Shown here in pieces: positions 29,314 through 39,609 of a stretch of DNA of 64,000 nt. The number at the start of each line of letters is the position of its first letter. The first letter of the stretch is position 1. This stretch comes from Galdieria sulphuraria (lineage: Eukaryota > Rhodophyta > Bangiophyceae > Galdieriales > Galdieriaceae). A model generated the notes under the pieces. That model worked only from the letters and a program-made list of their open reading frames with translations. It was not told where the DNA came from and did not search any database. Both the position numbers and the translations under genes were made by a program. The stretch lies in NCBI RefSeq assembly GCF_000341285.1, contig NW_005178416.1:27795-91794 (forward strand), read 5' to 3'.

Positions 29314-31750
29314 TTATCCATGAGACTCTTCTGTAAATGGATTGAGCTCATCAAAAGGTTCTTCATTACTAGTTTCTTCATCAAATGGAGTTTGTTGTGC
29401 AGCATAAGGACCTTCCATTGCCATAGTTGGTGGTGGTTGTTGTGCCCATCTTTCAGGAACTGCACCTCCTTGCATTTCATAAGGTTGATAATAATAAGGA
29501 GCAGCTCTATCTCCATACGCTGTTGGTGGTGGAGGATAAGATGGTTCCATAGGATGATTCCAAGGCGTGGAAGTCATCGAATGTGAAGTTACAGGTGGTG
29601 GAGGATAAGATGAAGGCGAATAATAAGATGGATGAGCATAAGAAGGAGTGGAATAATAGGCAGCAGGCGGAGGCATATGAGGATCATAAGGATTTCCTCC
29701 TTCCACTCCATATGGTGAAGAAAACGGATTATCTACGAGACACAAGTATAAATACAGAAATAAAAAAACACTACAAACTTACTCTGAGGCTCTTCAAAGG
29801 GATTTCCATACACTTGTCTTTGTTCAGCCATCGAAGGATTATAACCTGCTCCTCCCATGGGAGACATAAACGAAGGAGGATAGTAACCACCTCCTGCAAA
29901 AGAAGAAGAAGAAGGAGGAGGAGGAGGAGGATACCCGAAATTCCCTTGAGACGGCCTCGATATGGAAGCATCCGAAAAGAGGTCTAAAAGGTCATCATGT
30001 TCTCCTGAGGTGGACTTTTTCTTCTTCTTTTTCTTGTCGGATTTCTCGGGAGTTTTTGACTTGTCTTTAGAATCACCACCGCCACTATTTGATTTCTTCT
30101 CAGGTCCTTTAAATAAACCAAAAAAGTCATCCAACTCTTTTGTACTGTCACTCTGTTCATCATCTGAAGCTTCCGTCGAATGTGACTCTGTATTAGCATC
30201 ATCATCACTATCATCATCATCAAAAGTAATCATTTCGGAAGATTTGCCAGTCTATCTCTCTCTCTCAGTAGACAATACGAATGAAATAAAATCAGCATAC
30301 CTTTAACGACTCTCTAATAGCTGCAGCCACTGCAGCAGCTTCATCATAATTCTCCTTGTTCGGATTCAACTTGTCTTTACTTTCGGGTATAATGTCGCTG
30401 GTCTTGTCTCCCTTGGACTAGATTTATGTTGAGCAACGCCATATCAGAATCACATTCACACAATACCTCTTTTAAAGTGTTCACGTGCTCTTTCATTCCC
30501 GAAATATAATCAAGTGCAACGTGTTCAATAGAAGACTGCGTTTCGCTAGCACCAAGCCTACGAAAGATGTAAAAAACTCACTCAAATACGAACAAAAAGT
30601 TGTTTTTACCTTCTAGCGATTCCTAACAAACGCTCTGCTCCGTGCACAAGCTCTATGTATCGTTCATACAACTTGAGACTTTGCTCACATTCCGATTTAG
30701 ACAAGGTGAAAAAATCCTCCAAAATCTTTCCCATTCCATCATTCAACTAGGATAAGACCTAATTAGTAAATAATGTGGCTAGTAAATAACAGTCTTACTT
30801 GTTTCATCAAGGGAAGCATATCTTTTACAAGTCTTTCAAGAACACCGACTGTCAAGTCGTTGTACGCAGCATCGGAACTCAGTCTCACGGCAATAAGACT
30901 TTCGGTCTATCACCCATATATCAAGTGCTCATATGACAAGATGAAGAGTTGACTTACCTGTGTTTCTACTACTGGGAGTACTTGTAAAAGTTCGGTCATT
31001 TCCAAACGATTTACATCCCCATAAAGTTCTTGCGCATCATCATCTTCGGGAACTACTTCATACAATTGTTGCCTTGACTTTTTGGAAGGGTCTGGTATAG
31101 TGTCATAGCTCATACCCTTGTTTACCCCCGTTCAGTCCCATTCTTTGAACAAACTTTCCTTCTTACCAAAGTACGAACGGTAATTATCTTCTCTTGTAGA
31201 TATCTCGCAAAAGCTTTAGTGTACTGTGCATATTCTGAAACGTGATCTCTCAAATAAGGAAGGTTGAAAGTAACAGCAGAGTGCAACAACAAATCCACGA
31301 AGCTCTTGCTACCTTCGTCGAGGAGGATGTGACATACCAAAAGTGCACGAAGAACAACCTTTTGAACGTTCAACCCACAAACTTATGCAAAAGTCGCAAG
31401 TCATTACCGCATATTCTGCTGCTTCCAGTCTTTGTTGTAAATATTTCAGAACCTTTCTAGGGCCTTGATAGAAGATTATTGAGAGAAGTAGCGTTCGACG
31501 TGTACAACAACTTACCGCATTTTGTATTACTTGAAGAAGGGCGCAAGTAAGTGGCACGAATGATTTCTGTTAGACAAAGAGTAAGAAGTCAACATAAGTT
31601 GGTGGTAGGCTTACTTTTGACATCTTTGAGACGGGGCTTTGCTTCTTCATCCAATGTTGCTTTTGTAACAGCACGTTTCAGTTCATTGGTTGTCATATGT
31701 GTGGTAAATATTTTGGTAGCGTCCACAGCTTTCTGAGTATACTTTTCCAT
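29314..31750 (-). CDS. ANTH-domain clathrin adaptor (AP180/CALM-like)
   Basis: Links PI(4,5)P2 membranes to clathrin and collects SNARE cargo in endocytosis. Eleven exons (31615-31750, 31516-31566, 31408-31463, 31167-31358, 30958-31116, 30799-30906, 30610-30746, 30467-30557, 30301-30417, 29783-30251, 29314-29732) give 644 aa in frame throughout. The ANTH domain includes LKRAVTKAT, VLRALLVCHILLDEGSKSF and VSEYAQYTKAFARYLQEK. The C-terminal tail has adaptor motifs: DDFFGLF, DDLLDLF, and three NPF tripeptides (GNPFEEP, NNPFSSP, LNPFTEE) that bind EH domains, plus Pro/Tyr-rich repeats. A GAA/GGA repeat near 29900 encodes Ser and Pro runs. Start is the Met before KYTQKAV. Confidence 0.87.
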
Positions 31751-32094
31751 AATGAAGACCAGCACACTCAAGAGTATGTATGCGCAATATTCCACAAGGC
31801 AATGGGGGAAAATTTATCTCTGAGGAATAGAAGGCATCATGATATTGCTCAGTTGAAGAGACATACAGAAACTACAATAAATGCATCATCATTGTGGGTA
31901 GTTTATGACTCTAAAGTTTTATTGATTTTTGATTTCTTTTATTTGGATATCACTTCAAGTTAGTTGCCCACTCCAACAAATTCCCTCAAAAAAGCTTTTG
32001 CCCACAGAGTCAAAGAAGAGCGCCCACTCTTCCTTTCCTTCCCCTCATTTTCCCTCCTCCATTTTGAGTTTTTGAAATTTTGAAAAGCCTTTGT
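31751..32094. other. Intergenic, divergent ANTH/MAP65 promoters
   Basis: 344 bp between head-to-head genes. Pyrimidine-rich stretch just before the MAP65 start; nothing else recognised. Confidence 0.5.
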
Positions 32095-34545
32095 ATGGAA
32101 ACTCAAAGTGAACTACAACAACTATTAGGTGAAGCTCCGACAAAAAAACTCTTGTCCTTAAAGCTATTATGGGAATTAGAAGGTCTTTCGGAACAGGAAA
32201 CAGAACAAAAACTAAGAGAACTTCGACAAAGCTTACAACATGCCTTTGACCAGTCACTTGCTCACATGAAGCAAGGAATAGAGTCCAAAATAACTCAACT
32301 CATTCAAACTTGCGAAAAAATACAATCTATTAGCAACGAAATGCAGTTATCAACTCCTATATTTAGTGGGAACTTCGACCTCTCTGCTATACAGTCGAAA
32401 GGAAACCAAGTATTGGAACTCTTAACTCAGCAAGACATGGGACAAGCACAATCAGAGTGGAAGAAGAAGATACAAACTACTTTACCACTTCCCACAGTCA
32501 GAGAAACATTGAATATGGTTTTGGAAAAGGCATCAGAATGGTCTGCCAAAAGAGAAGAAAAGCTACAAAGAATAGAAAATAAGAGACAAGCTATCGTAAA
32601 CTTATGGGTAGATATATTGGGAGAAGTATTGGATGACTTGAGTGAGCCTTTTCGAGAATCGACAGATGATGCATCCAGTGCCAGAGAGGAAGCTATGGAT
32701 AAACAATACAAAGACCTATGTGAAATAATCGACCAAAGACATCATGTAATGTCAGAAAGTCTACAAAGAATAGGTGCACACTTGGAATCCTTGCAAATAT
32801 TTAATGAGGAAGAGATGGAAGATGAGGTTGACCGAGTCGCTTTCAAGTGGAGATACAAAGAGGAAAACTCATCAGAAATATATAAACAACTGGGAATAAC
32901 TAGAGACAGAATGGACATACTTGCTGCACGTGAAGAAGTTTTGTTACAAGAAGTACAAGAACGCTTTCAAAGATTGCAGAACTTTAGAACTCAGCTATTA
33001 GCTTATTATGAAAAGCTAAAATTTTCTATGGAAGAATATGAAGAATTTGCTTCTCAAAATGCTAATCTTTCCTTGTCCTGCTTAAATGCCTGGGAACGTG
33101 AAGTTCGTCGTTTGGAAGAACTTGAAAAGGAGAGACTACAACAACTGTTGGACGAGAGTAAACAAAGGTTGCACTCTTTGTGGAATGAACTTCAAATTCC
33201 TGTTTCAGAACGGTTACATTGGCAAGAGACACTTGATAACGAACACTTATCTACAGAAAAGTTGATAGCTAGGCATGACGAGGAAATCAGTAGATTAGAG
33301 TCTTTTGCCGAAAAAGTTCGTCCCATTTATCAGTTGTTTGAAAGGAGACAGGAAATACTACAAAAGCGAGAAGCTTTCATGAAAGAGTCTCAAGACCCCT
33401 CCAGACTATTTGGTCGCTCACAAGATGGTAGTCGAAGAGATGCTGCTTTTCTCCTTAGAGAAGAGAAATTACGAAAAGAGATTGAGAAACTTCCCAAAAT
33501 ACAAGAAAATCTTAAGAAGAAAATCAAAGAGTTTGAAGCAACTGTGCAACAGAAGTTTCTTATCAATGGGGAGCCTCTTTTAGAACTTTTGTTGGAAGAA
33601 GAGAAGAGAGAACAAGAGGAGAAAATGGAACAGCGAAGAAAGAAAGAAGCAGAACGTAGAGCACGATTGGAAGTAGAATCCAAGTATGGAACTAATGCAA
33701 CACCAGAATTGGTTCGAAGAGTGCAAAGTTCTGGTAGGAAGAATTCCTCTAGAGCAGTTTCTCGACAGCAACCAGAAGCACCCAAAGTAGAAGACAAAAA
33801 TCGTAACTATTTAACCTATCCATCTACTCCTTCCAGTTCTAAGAGCAATAGTACTCGAAGCACAAGCTTATCAGATAAGCATCTTCATTATCCATCATCT
33901 GGTGGCACTTCTCATGAGAAGGTACATTATGAAAGACATACTGAGTCTTATACTCCCCAGAAGGATGAAAATCATACGAAGAAGATGCAATCAACTTCTC
34001 GTTGCCATTCTCCTTTATCTATTACTAGCAAGACTTCAGTATCTCGACAGCACACTTTTTTGGCTGGTAATCAAGAAGATAGTGGAGAAAGTATTAGTCA
34101 TGGTGAAGGTGAGAAAGTTGGTGAGCAAGTTTTCATGACTCAACATATAACGGAACCGTATTCTTCTCAATCACAATCAATATTTCGACTACCCGGAGTA
34201 CCTGTTAGCAGTAAAATATCGGGATATTCCAAAAACAGTTTCAAAAGCAGTTCATCAAGTAGTCATAGTGAGTTGACTGCAGCACAGCAGACTTACGTTC
34301 GGTCGGATAAGGAAGTTTATGGTGAGAGACAAATGAGAGAGAGAACAAGAGAAGATTGGGAAGAATTGAATGATGAAAATAGACGTCCATTTAACTATCA
34401 GCCTAGTTCTTTGAATACTTTTCATGAAGTACCTTCGTTTGTCCGTGAAGTAGTGAGTGTAGAAGATGCAGAAGAAAGCAAGTTTACTTGTACAGAGTCT
34501 CCCATCAATACAACGAGCACCACAACAGAAGGTATTCAACAATAG
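32095..34545 (+). CDS. MAP65/PRC1/Ase1 microtubule bundler
   Basis: Crosslinks antiparallel microtubules in the spindle midzone. Intronless, 816 aa. Almost wholly helical, coiled-coil rich to about residue 530, with family landmarks LWNELQIPVSERL (the LW.EL.I....R signature), FAEKVRPIYQLFERRQEI, and RRDAAFLLREEKLRKEIEKLPKIQENL in the microtubule-binding region. The C-terminal 280 residues are Ser/Thr-rich and disordered, a typical target for mitotic kinases. The ATG used is the first Met followed by the conserved N-terminal helix. Confidence 0.88.
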   Translation: METQSELQQLLGEAPTKKLLSLKLLWELEGLSEQETEQKLRELRQSLQHAFDQSLAHMKQGIESKITQLIQTCEKIQSISNEMQLSTPIFSGNFDLSAIQSKGNQVLELLTQQDMGQAQSEWKKKIQTTLPLPTVRETLNMVLEKASEWSAKREEKLQRIENKRQAIVNLWVDILGEVLDDLSEPFRESTDDASSAREEAMDKQYKDLCEIIDQRHHVMSESLQRIGAHLESLQIFNEEEMEDEVDRVAFKWRYKEENSSEIYKQLGITRDRMDILAAREEVLLQEVQERFQRLQNFRTQLLAYYEKLKFSMEEYEEFASQNANLSLSCLNAWEREVRRLEELEKERLQQLLDESKQRLHSLWNELQIPVSERLHWQETLDNEHLSTEKLIARHDEEISRLESFAEKVRPIYQLFERRQEILQKREAFMKESQDPSRLFGRSQDGSRRDAAFLLREEKLRKEIEKLPKIQENLKKKIKEFEATVQQKFLINGEPLLELLLEEEKREQEEKMEQRRKKEAERRARLEVESKYGTNATPELVRRVQSSGRKNSSRAVSRQQPEAPKVEDKNRNYLTYPSTPSSSKSNSTRSTSLSDKHLHYPSSGGTSHEKVHYERHTESYTPQKDENHTKKMQSTSRCHSPLSITSKTSVSRQHTFLAGNQEDSGESISHGEGEKVGEQVFMTQHITEPYSSQSQSIFRLPGVPVSSKISGYSKNSFKSSSSSSHSELTAAQQTYVRSDKEVYGERQMRERTREDWEELNDENRRPFNYQPSSLNTFHEVPSFVREVVSVEDAEESKFTCTESPINTTSTTTEGIQQ

Positions 34546-34574
34546 AATCTATTTTGTTTTTTAACCATAAATAA

Positions 34575-36297
34575 ATGATTGTTTTGTGTGATAACATAGC
34601 GAATGATTATGAAAACTTTTTAGCATTTATTGGATTAACCATGCGTCGTTCTGGAGCAGGTCGAGGTTTACGTGGCAGACCAGCTAGTCGAGGAAAAGGA
34701 CGTGGAACTCCATCTTTTGGTTCGAGAAATGTAGAAAACAGAAAACAAGGACGTCCGATATCTAAAATAGATTTGTTTTTTCGTTATATATTTGAAGAAG
34801 ATATGAGAAACCTTCGAGAAGTACTTCAAACGGACAGCTTCTCTGCAATCAGACCATTCAACGATCAAGGAATTCCTCCTTTACACTTTGCTGTCTTAAA
34901 CAAACGCATAAAGAGTTTGAAATGCTTAGTGGAACACATCGACAGAGTTCATTCTCAGACAGATATCGACTTTCAAGACGATGAACACGGACAAACGCCT
35001 TTGATGGTTGCCGCAGAATTGGGTTGGGTAGAAGGAGCCAAGGTTCTTTTAGAAAATGGTGCTGATTTGACAGTAAAAGATGAAGAAGGTCACACTGCTA
35101 GAGAATATGGATTGCTCGCCGACTCTAAACAGGTCCTGCTATTATTTGATGAGTGGAAGAAGAAGAACGACATTCCGGAAGAAGTTGTTGAAGAAGAAGA
35201 AGTTATATTTGAGACATCTACACAAAAGAACCGCAGAAGAAGGAAAGAATTGGAGAAACAAGAGCGTTCGACTATAGAACTAGCAACGACTACAGCTCCA
35301 GTGAAATCTGGCGCCACAGAAACCGACAAGAAAATCGTTTCCGATATTTTAAATAATATAGATGAGCGTACAAGACTGAGTTGCTTGGCTGATTGGGATG
35401 AATTGAAGTTGGCTATTCATGAGTTGAGACGAGACTTGAATATAGATCGTTCTGATGCACAAGGGGAACAAGGCAGTTGTTCAGGTTTTGTCATCGATCC
35501 CACTCTGTGGAGTTATGATGTCTTACAGCGATTGCAGTTACGAATACCAAATGGCTCATTGACCAGTCTTCCTGAGGATTTGGGAAAGTTAAGCAGTCTA
35601 AGTGCACTAATTATCAACGATAATAGTTTTCAATATCTCCCAGAGAGTATTGGTCAGCTCCATGCTTTGCGAGTGTTAGAAGTGGAAAATAATCGATTGG
35701 AACAGTTGCCAGAAAGTATTAGGCAATGTAAAAAGTTGGAAGCAGTGAGAGTATCTGGAAATAAGTTGAGAAGCCTAAAGTCTCTAAGTGAAGCTACAGA
35801 TTTGGTCTCTTTGCATTGCGATCGCAATCAGTTGGAACAATTGGACTTGGATTTTACTTGTATGAGTCGACTTGCCATGTAAGTGGGCATTTTATTCTCT
35901 TTTCTATTCCTTTATGAAATACTTTAAGTTTATCTGCCACTTTCAACTGCATCAAACAACTTCCTGATAGTATAGGCTGCTTGGAGAACTTGACCACTCT
36001 CCAATTATCTGGAAATGAAATACAAGTCTTGCCAAATGGTATGGGAGATTTGAAAAAGCTACAAACCCTAAGTTTGGATGAGAATCCAATCAGAGTAAGT
36101 GATAGAACTAAATGGCATATTCTTTAAACTAAGCGTCACGTTAGGACAAGAAGATATTGAAGATATTAACCAAAGGAAAGAAACCGATGAAAGAGTTTTT
36201 GCAATATGTGAAGAAACAGAGAGGAAGAAACAAAAAATCAAAGAGTCAAGAGTCGGATGAAGAGAGCGAAGCTGAAGAAGAAGAAGAAGAAGATTGA
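34575..36297 (+). CDS. Ankyrin-repeat plus LRR protein
   Basis: No named homologue recognised. Exons 34575-35878, 35929-36094 and 36145-36297 give 540 aa from the first ATG; a second Met at 34641 starts an Arg-Gly-rich segment (RRSGAGRGLRGR) and may be the true start (518 aa). Ankyrin repeats cover about residues 70-190 (GIPPLHFAVLNKRIKSLKCLV, GQTPLMVAAELGWVEGAKVLLENGADL). Leucine-rich repeats run from about 335 to 480 (LTSLPEDLGKLSSLSALIINDN, LRVLEVENNRLEQLPESI, LQLSGNEIQVLPNGMG). The tail is Lys-rich and then a Glu run encoded by GAA repeats. Such scaffolds bind partners; no enzyme domain is present. Confidence 0.75.
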
Positions 36298-36521
36298 AAG
36301 TTTTCTCTGAAACCAAACTTTGCTATTCCGAAATAAAGACTCCAGAGTCTGTTAAGATATTTGGTGTTCTTACACTGCTATTCACATTCTATATACCCAT
36401 TGGATAGTTATGTGTGAATGAGGTTTACTCTGATGGACGAATTCTCTCGTACCAAATTCCGAGCTTTATAAAAGTTTCTGAGGGACACAAGTCTACAATA
36501 TTAGCTCAGAAAAAGTGCCCA

Positions 36522-37093
36522 TCAAAAGAAAGTTCCTTCCGCAGGTTGTGGAAGTTTTCTATTATACGGAGCAGCCATCTCTCTTCTTAACGCTAGTAAT
36601 ATGTTCTCAATTCTCTGGTTTCGATCCCAACTCTTCAAGAGATGAAATTTGGTAGGATCCACCTAAACAAATCATAAGAGTATTCTAAAAGTATACTCTC
36701 GTTATTATGCTTACGCGTCCAGTATGCTTATCTACACAGGTCAAGTTAATCTTAGAAACAAAACGAACTGCAGGAGGATCGTCGGGGTACTTGTCCCCAC
36801 AATATAACTGAACTGTATATATACGATTCTCAAAAACCGTCTAAGTTTCCGAATGGGAAGTTTGCCAATGAATAAGTAAAGAACTCTTACATTTATCGGC
36901 CCCAAAATGGTACCGTTCCACTTGGACAACGTTACATCATCGCCATCAGCCAAGCCATAACTAATACTTCCTTGACCTACCCCGTGTTCTCCCCTTTCAA
37001 GCTCCTCAAGTAATCTAAAGTTTCTAGGAACTGGCCAAATATTCTTGAGCAGACTTGAAACCTTCGCACTTACTTACCTTTGGTCGCGGTCAT
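36522..37093 (-). CDS. MMS2: Ubiquitin-conjugating enzyme variant UEV1/MMS2
   Basis: Catalytically inactive E2 variant that pairs with Ubc13 to make Lys63-linked ubiquitin chains. Exons 37078-37093 (16 nt), 36891-37030, 36715-36840 and 36522-36662 give 140 aa, the family length. Sequence: [70 protein letters not shown], and the C-terminus [12 protein letters not shown]. The active-site Cys of true E2s is absent, as expected. The start is divergent from the transporter with 99 bp between. Confidence 0.94.
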
Positions 37094-37192
37094 CCAAATA
37101 GAGAATAATAATGGAAATGCTAAACCAGTTGGGAAAAAAAACTCTTCTTGTGGAAGATAAGCTTTCTTCTTTATGAAACAAATAAGCTTTAG

Positions 37193-38784
37193 ATGGAAAA
37201 TAAACTTCAAATGGTCAACGAAATAGTTGATAAGAAGCGTTTATTTCTCATAGCTTTGGGTTTATGTGGAATACAGTTTTGTTGGGCGATTCAAGTTGGA
37301 CATACGACAAGAACTTTGTTAGAGTTGGGACTTGCTCCAAATCTTGTTTCTATGGCTTGGTTAGCAGGACCTATCGCTGGTATAATTGTTCAACCCATAG
37401 TTGGTACTCTATCAGACCACTATGAGAGTAGAATGGGAAGGAGAACTCCCTATATTCTGGCAGGTTCATTCTTCTCAGCCGTTGCTTTGTTATTATTTGG
37501 TAATGCAGTAAAGTTGGGAAAATGGTTGGGAGATGAAGAAACAGCAAGTTCTAATGGATTGGAAACTGATCATGTTGCTCGTTATGGACTTGTGATTGCA
37601 ATCGCCTCCTTTTGGTTATTAGACTTTTCGTTAAATGCCGCTCAAGGTCCTTTACGAGCGCTCATGGCAGATATTGCTCCATCCGAACAACAAGAGCAAG
37701 GCAATGCCTTTTTTGCACTTATGACTGGAGTTGGAAACTTGCTTGGAAATATTTTAGGTTCCATTCCTTTATCGAAATATATTATTTTTATATCTTCGGA
37801 TATCTGTGCGTTGTATACCATAGGAGCCATCATGATAAGCATAACCAGCTCTATTTGTGCATCTTTTGCAAGAGAAAAGGATAGTCTTTGTCGAACAGTT
37901 CATCATCAAAGAAGTCATTACTTGACGTTTACAAATGAAAGTAATGAACTCATGGAAGACGCAAATAGTTTAGACTTGCAAGAAGAAATAGAGAGACGAT
38001 TGGAAAGCAAGAGTTTGAAAAAGATCATCTCAAATGCTCCTTCTCCTTTTTGGAAGCTTTTTTTGATACAATGCTTTACTTGGTTTGCGTGGTTTACAGA
38101 ATTTGTGTTTATCACTTCTTGGATGGGTAGTGAAGTTTTGGAAGGAGATCCCAACGCTCAAGAGAATTCGGAAGCTCGTTCAGTTTTTGATTACGGAGTG
38201 AGAATGGGAAATGTTGGTTTATCGATGCAGTCATTGGCATCTATCGCTTATTCTTTGGTGTTGCCAAACCTCATCAAACTTTTTGGTATCAAATATTGCT
38301 ATTTTTTAGCTCATTTGTTATTGGTAAGTAATCATATGTGATGAAAGTAGGGCTTATTCTATAAGGGCTTTTGTCTTTGTTGGACGCCGATATTAACCCA
38401 CATACATTCCGTCTTATTGTCCATTATTTGTATCTCTTTGTTGGGCTTACCTTGGGCCTCAACTATGACAGTAAGTAAAAGTTTTTCTTTAAATATATTT
38501 ATATATATATATATATATTACAGATTCCTTGGGCCATATTATCTCGTACAATAAGAACAAAGGTACCAGAAAACATCGGAATGTATTCTACTATATTCAA
38601 CTTGAGTCAATGCTTTCCAGAAATTTTAGTTTCTGTCATTGCAGAGGTAAACACAAAGACTTTAGATATGGTGATTCTAAAAAATGATTAGAAACTATTG
38701 GGTCATTTGAATAGACAAACTATGATACTGGCAATGGGAGGTGTGATGGCAATATTAGGTTCCTTGTTGATATTTACATTATAA
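37193..38784 (+). CDS. GPH/SLC45-type sugar (sucrose-like) H+ symporter
   Basis: Twelve-span plasma-membrane transporter of the major facilitator superfamily, related to plant SUT/SUC and animal SLC45. Exons 37193-38323, 38366-38470, 38524-38646 and 38692-38784 give 483 aa. The first helix has GIQFCWAIQ, and the loop between helices 2 and 3 has GTLSDHYESRMGRRTPYI, both diagnostic. A later charged loop reads RLESKSLKK. Cyanidiophytes such as Galdieria grow on many sugars, which fits, but the substrate cannot be set from sequence. Intron 2 holds a TA repeat. Its stop is only 3 bp from the stop of the next, convergent gene. Confidence 0.85.
38491..38519. repeat. TA dinucleotide repeat in transporter intron
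   Basis: Alternating AT tract directly upstream of the acceptor at 38523, in place of the usual pyrimidine tract. Confidence 0.8.
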
Positions 38785-38787
38785 GAG

Positions 38788-39576
38788 TCACTCATCAATA
38801 TCCAATAATAACATAATACGCTTTCTATCTCCAATACAGTGGATTCCCATTTCCTTGAGGTCTTGTTCAGTCAACTGAGATAAAACTTGGCCATCTATAG
38901 CATGTTCAAGAAATAGTTTGGAATAGCTTTGTAACCCATTTTTACTTAATATCTCCGCAACTTGTTCCACACTGTAGAATTCTCTCTCCACGATAACAGG
39001 TAAACATAGCTTTTTGGAACAACAACTCGAGACCTTGTTTCCTTTCTGTGGTTGAAAAAGTTCCCAACAAATAAAACCAAAGGCAAAAGTCGGAACTGTA
39101 TAGCGAAACATTGTCCACGAATAAAGTAACAATAGTCTTAAGCAACTTAGAAATAAAGTACCAGCAACCAAAGTTCCAAACTTGAGACAATGCAACAACA
39201 ACAAAGGGGGAGCCAACCAACCGGGTCGCATACCAGGCCAAACTACTAAACCAAGTGATATGTATTTGCGAATAGTATGTAACGCTACATAAGAATATAT
39301 GAGTTGAGTACTAACAAAAAGAAATAACATCGTGATGGAAACATAGCGGACTGCTTTGTTCCAACGGTTGTTAGTCAAGTGGTTGTCTTTCCAATTGTCG
39401 TGCTTGGAACACATCAAAACCACCAAATGGAAAGGATAACTACGAACAATTCTCACTTTCTCAAAGAAGTGAGTTCCTTTGAACTGTTTTGTATGAAAAC
39501 AAGGAGACTTGTGAATCACTCGATGCAGGGGCACACTAAAACTCAACATGGAAAAGTGTAATGAGCTGCTATTCAT
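38788..39576 (-). CDS. Membrane protein with C-terminal SAM domain
   Basis: Function unknown. Intronless, 262 aa from the first ATG. The N-terminal 70 residues are basic and may target an organelle. Two or three hydrophobic segments follow (about residues 77-102 ITMLFLFVSTQLIYSYV; 120-165 APPLLLLHCLKFGTLVAGTLFL and LLLLYSWTMF). Residues 197-258 form a sterile-alpha-motif domain: YSVEQVAEILSKNGLQSY, FLEHAIDGQVLSQLTEQDLKEMGI, GDRKRIMLLL. The topology suggests a membrane anchor presenting a SAM interaction module. Only 33 bp separate its start from the upstream gene's stop on the same strand. Confidence 0.68.
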   Translation of the reverse strand: MNSSSLHFSMLSFSVPLHRVIHKSPCFHTKQFKGTHFFEKVRIVRSYPFHLVVLMCSKHDNWKDNHLTNNRWNKAVRYVSITMLFLFVSTQLIYSYVALHTIRKYISLGLVVWPGMRPGWLAPPLLLLHCLKFGTLVAGTLFLSCLRLLLLYSWTMFRYTVPTFAFGFICWELFQPQKGNKVSSCCSKKLCLPVIVEREFYSVEQVAEILSKNGLQSYSKLFLEHAIDGQVLSQLTEQDLKEMGIHCIGDRKRIMLLLDIDE

Positions 39577-39609
39577 TGTGTCCAATAGATAAATATAAAA
39601 TTCATTCCT

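Noticed and set aside
29900-29935. GAA/GGA tract considered as a tandem-repeat or CRISPR-like element
   Set aside because: It is a coding trinucleotide repeat for Ser and Pro; no spacer structure.
29583-29987. Plus-strand frame with a long Arg run opposite the ANTH gene
   Set aside because: The Arg run is the complement of the Ser/Pro codon repeat; the sense frame has NPF and DLF motifs and in-phase splicing.
35090-35329. Minus-strand frame with a Phe and Ser run
   Set aside because: Complement of the Glu/Lys-rich linker of the ankyrin-LRR protein.
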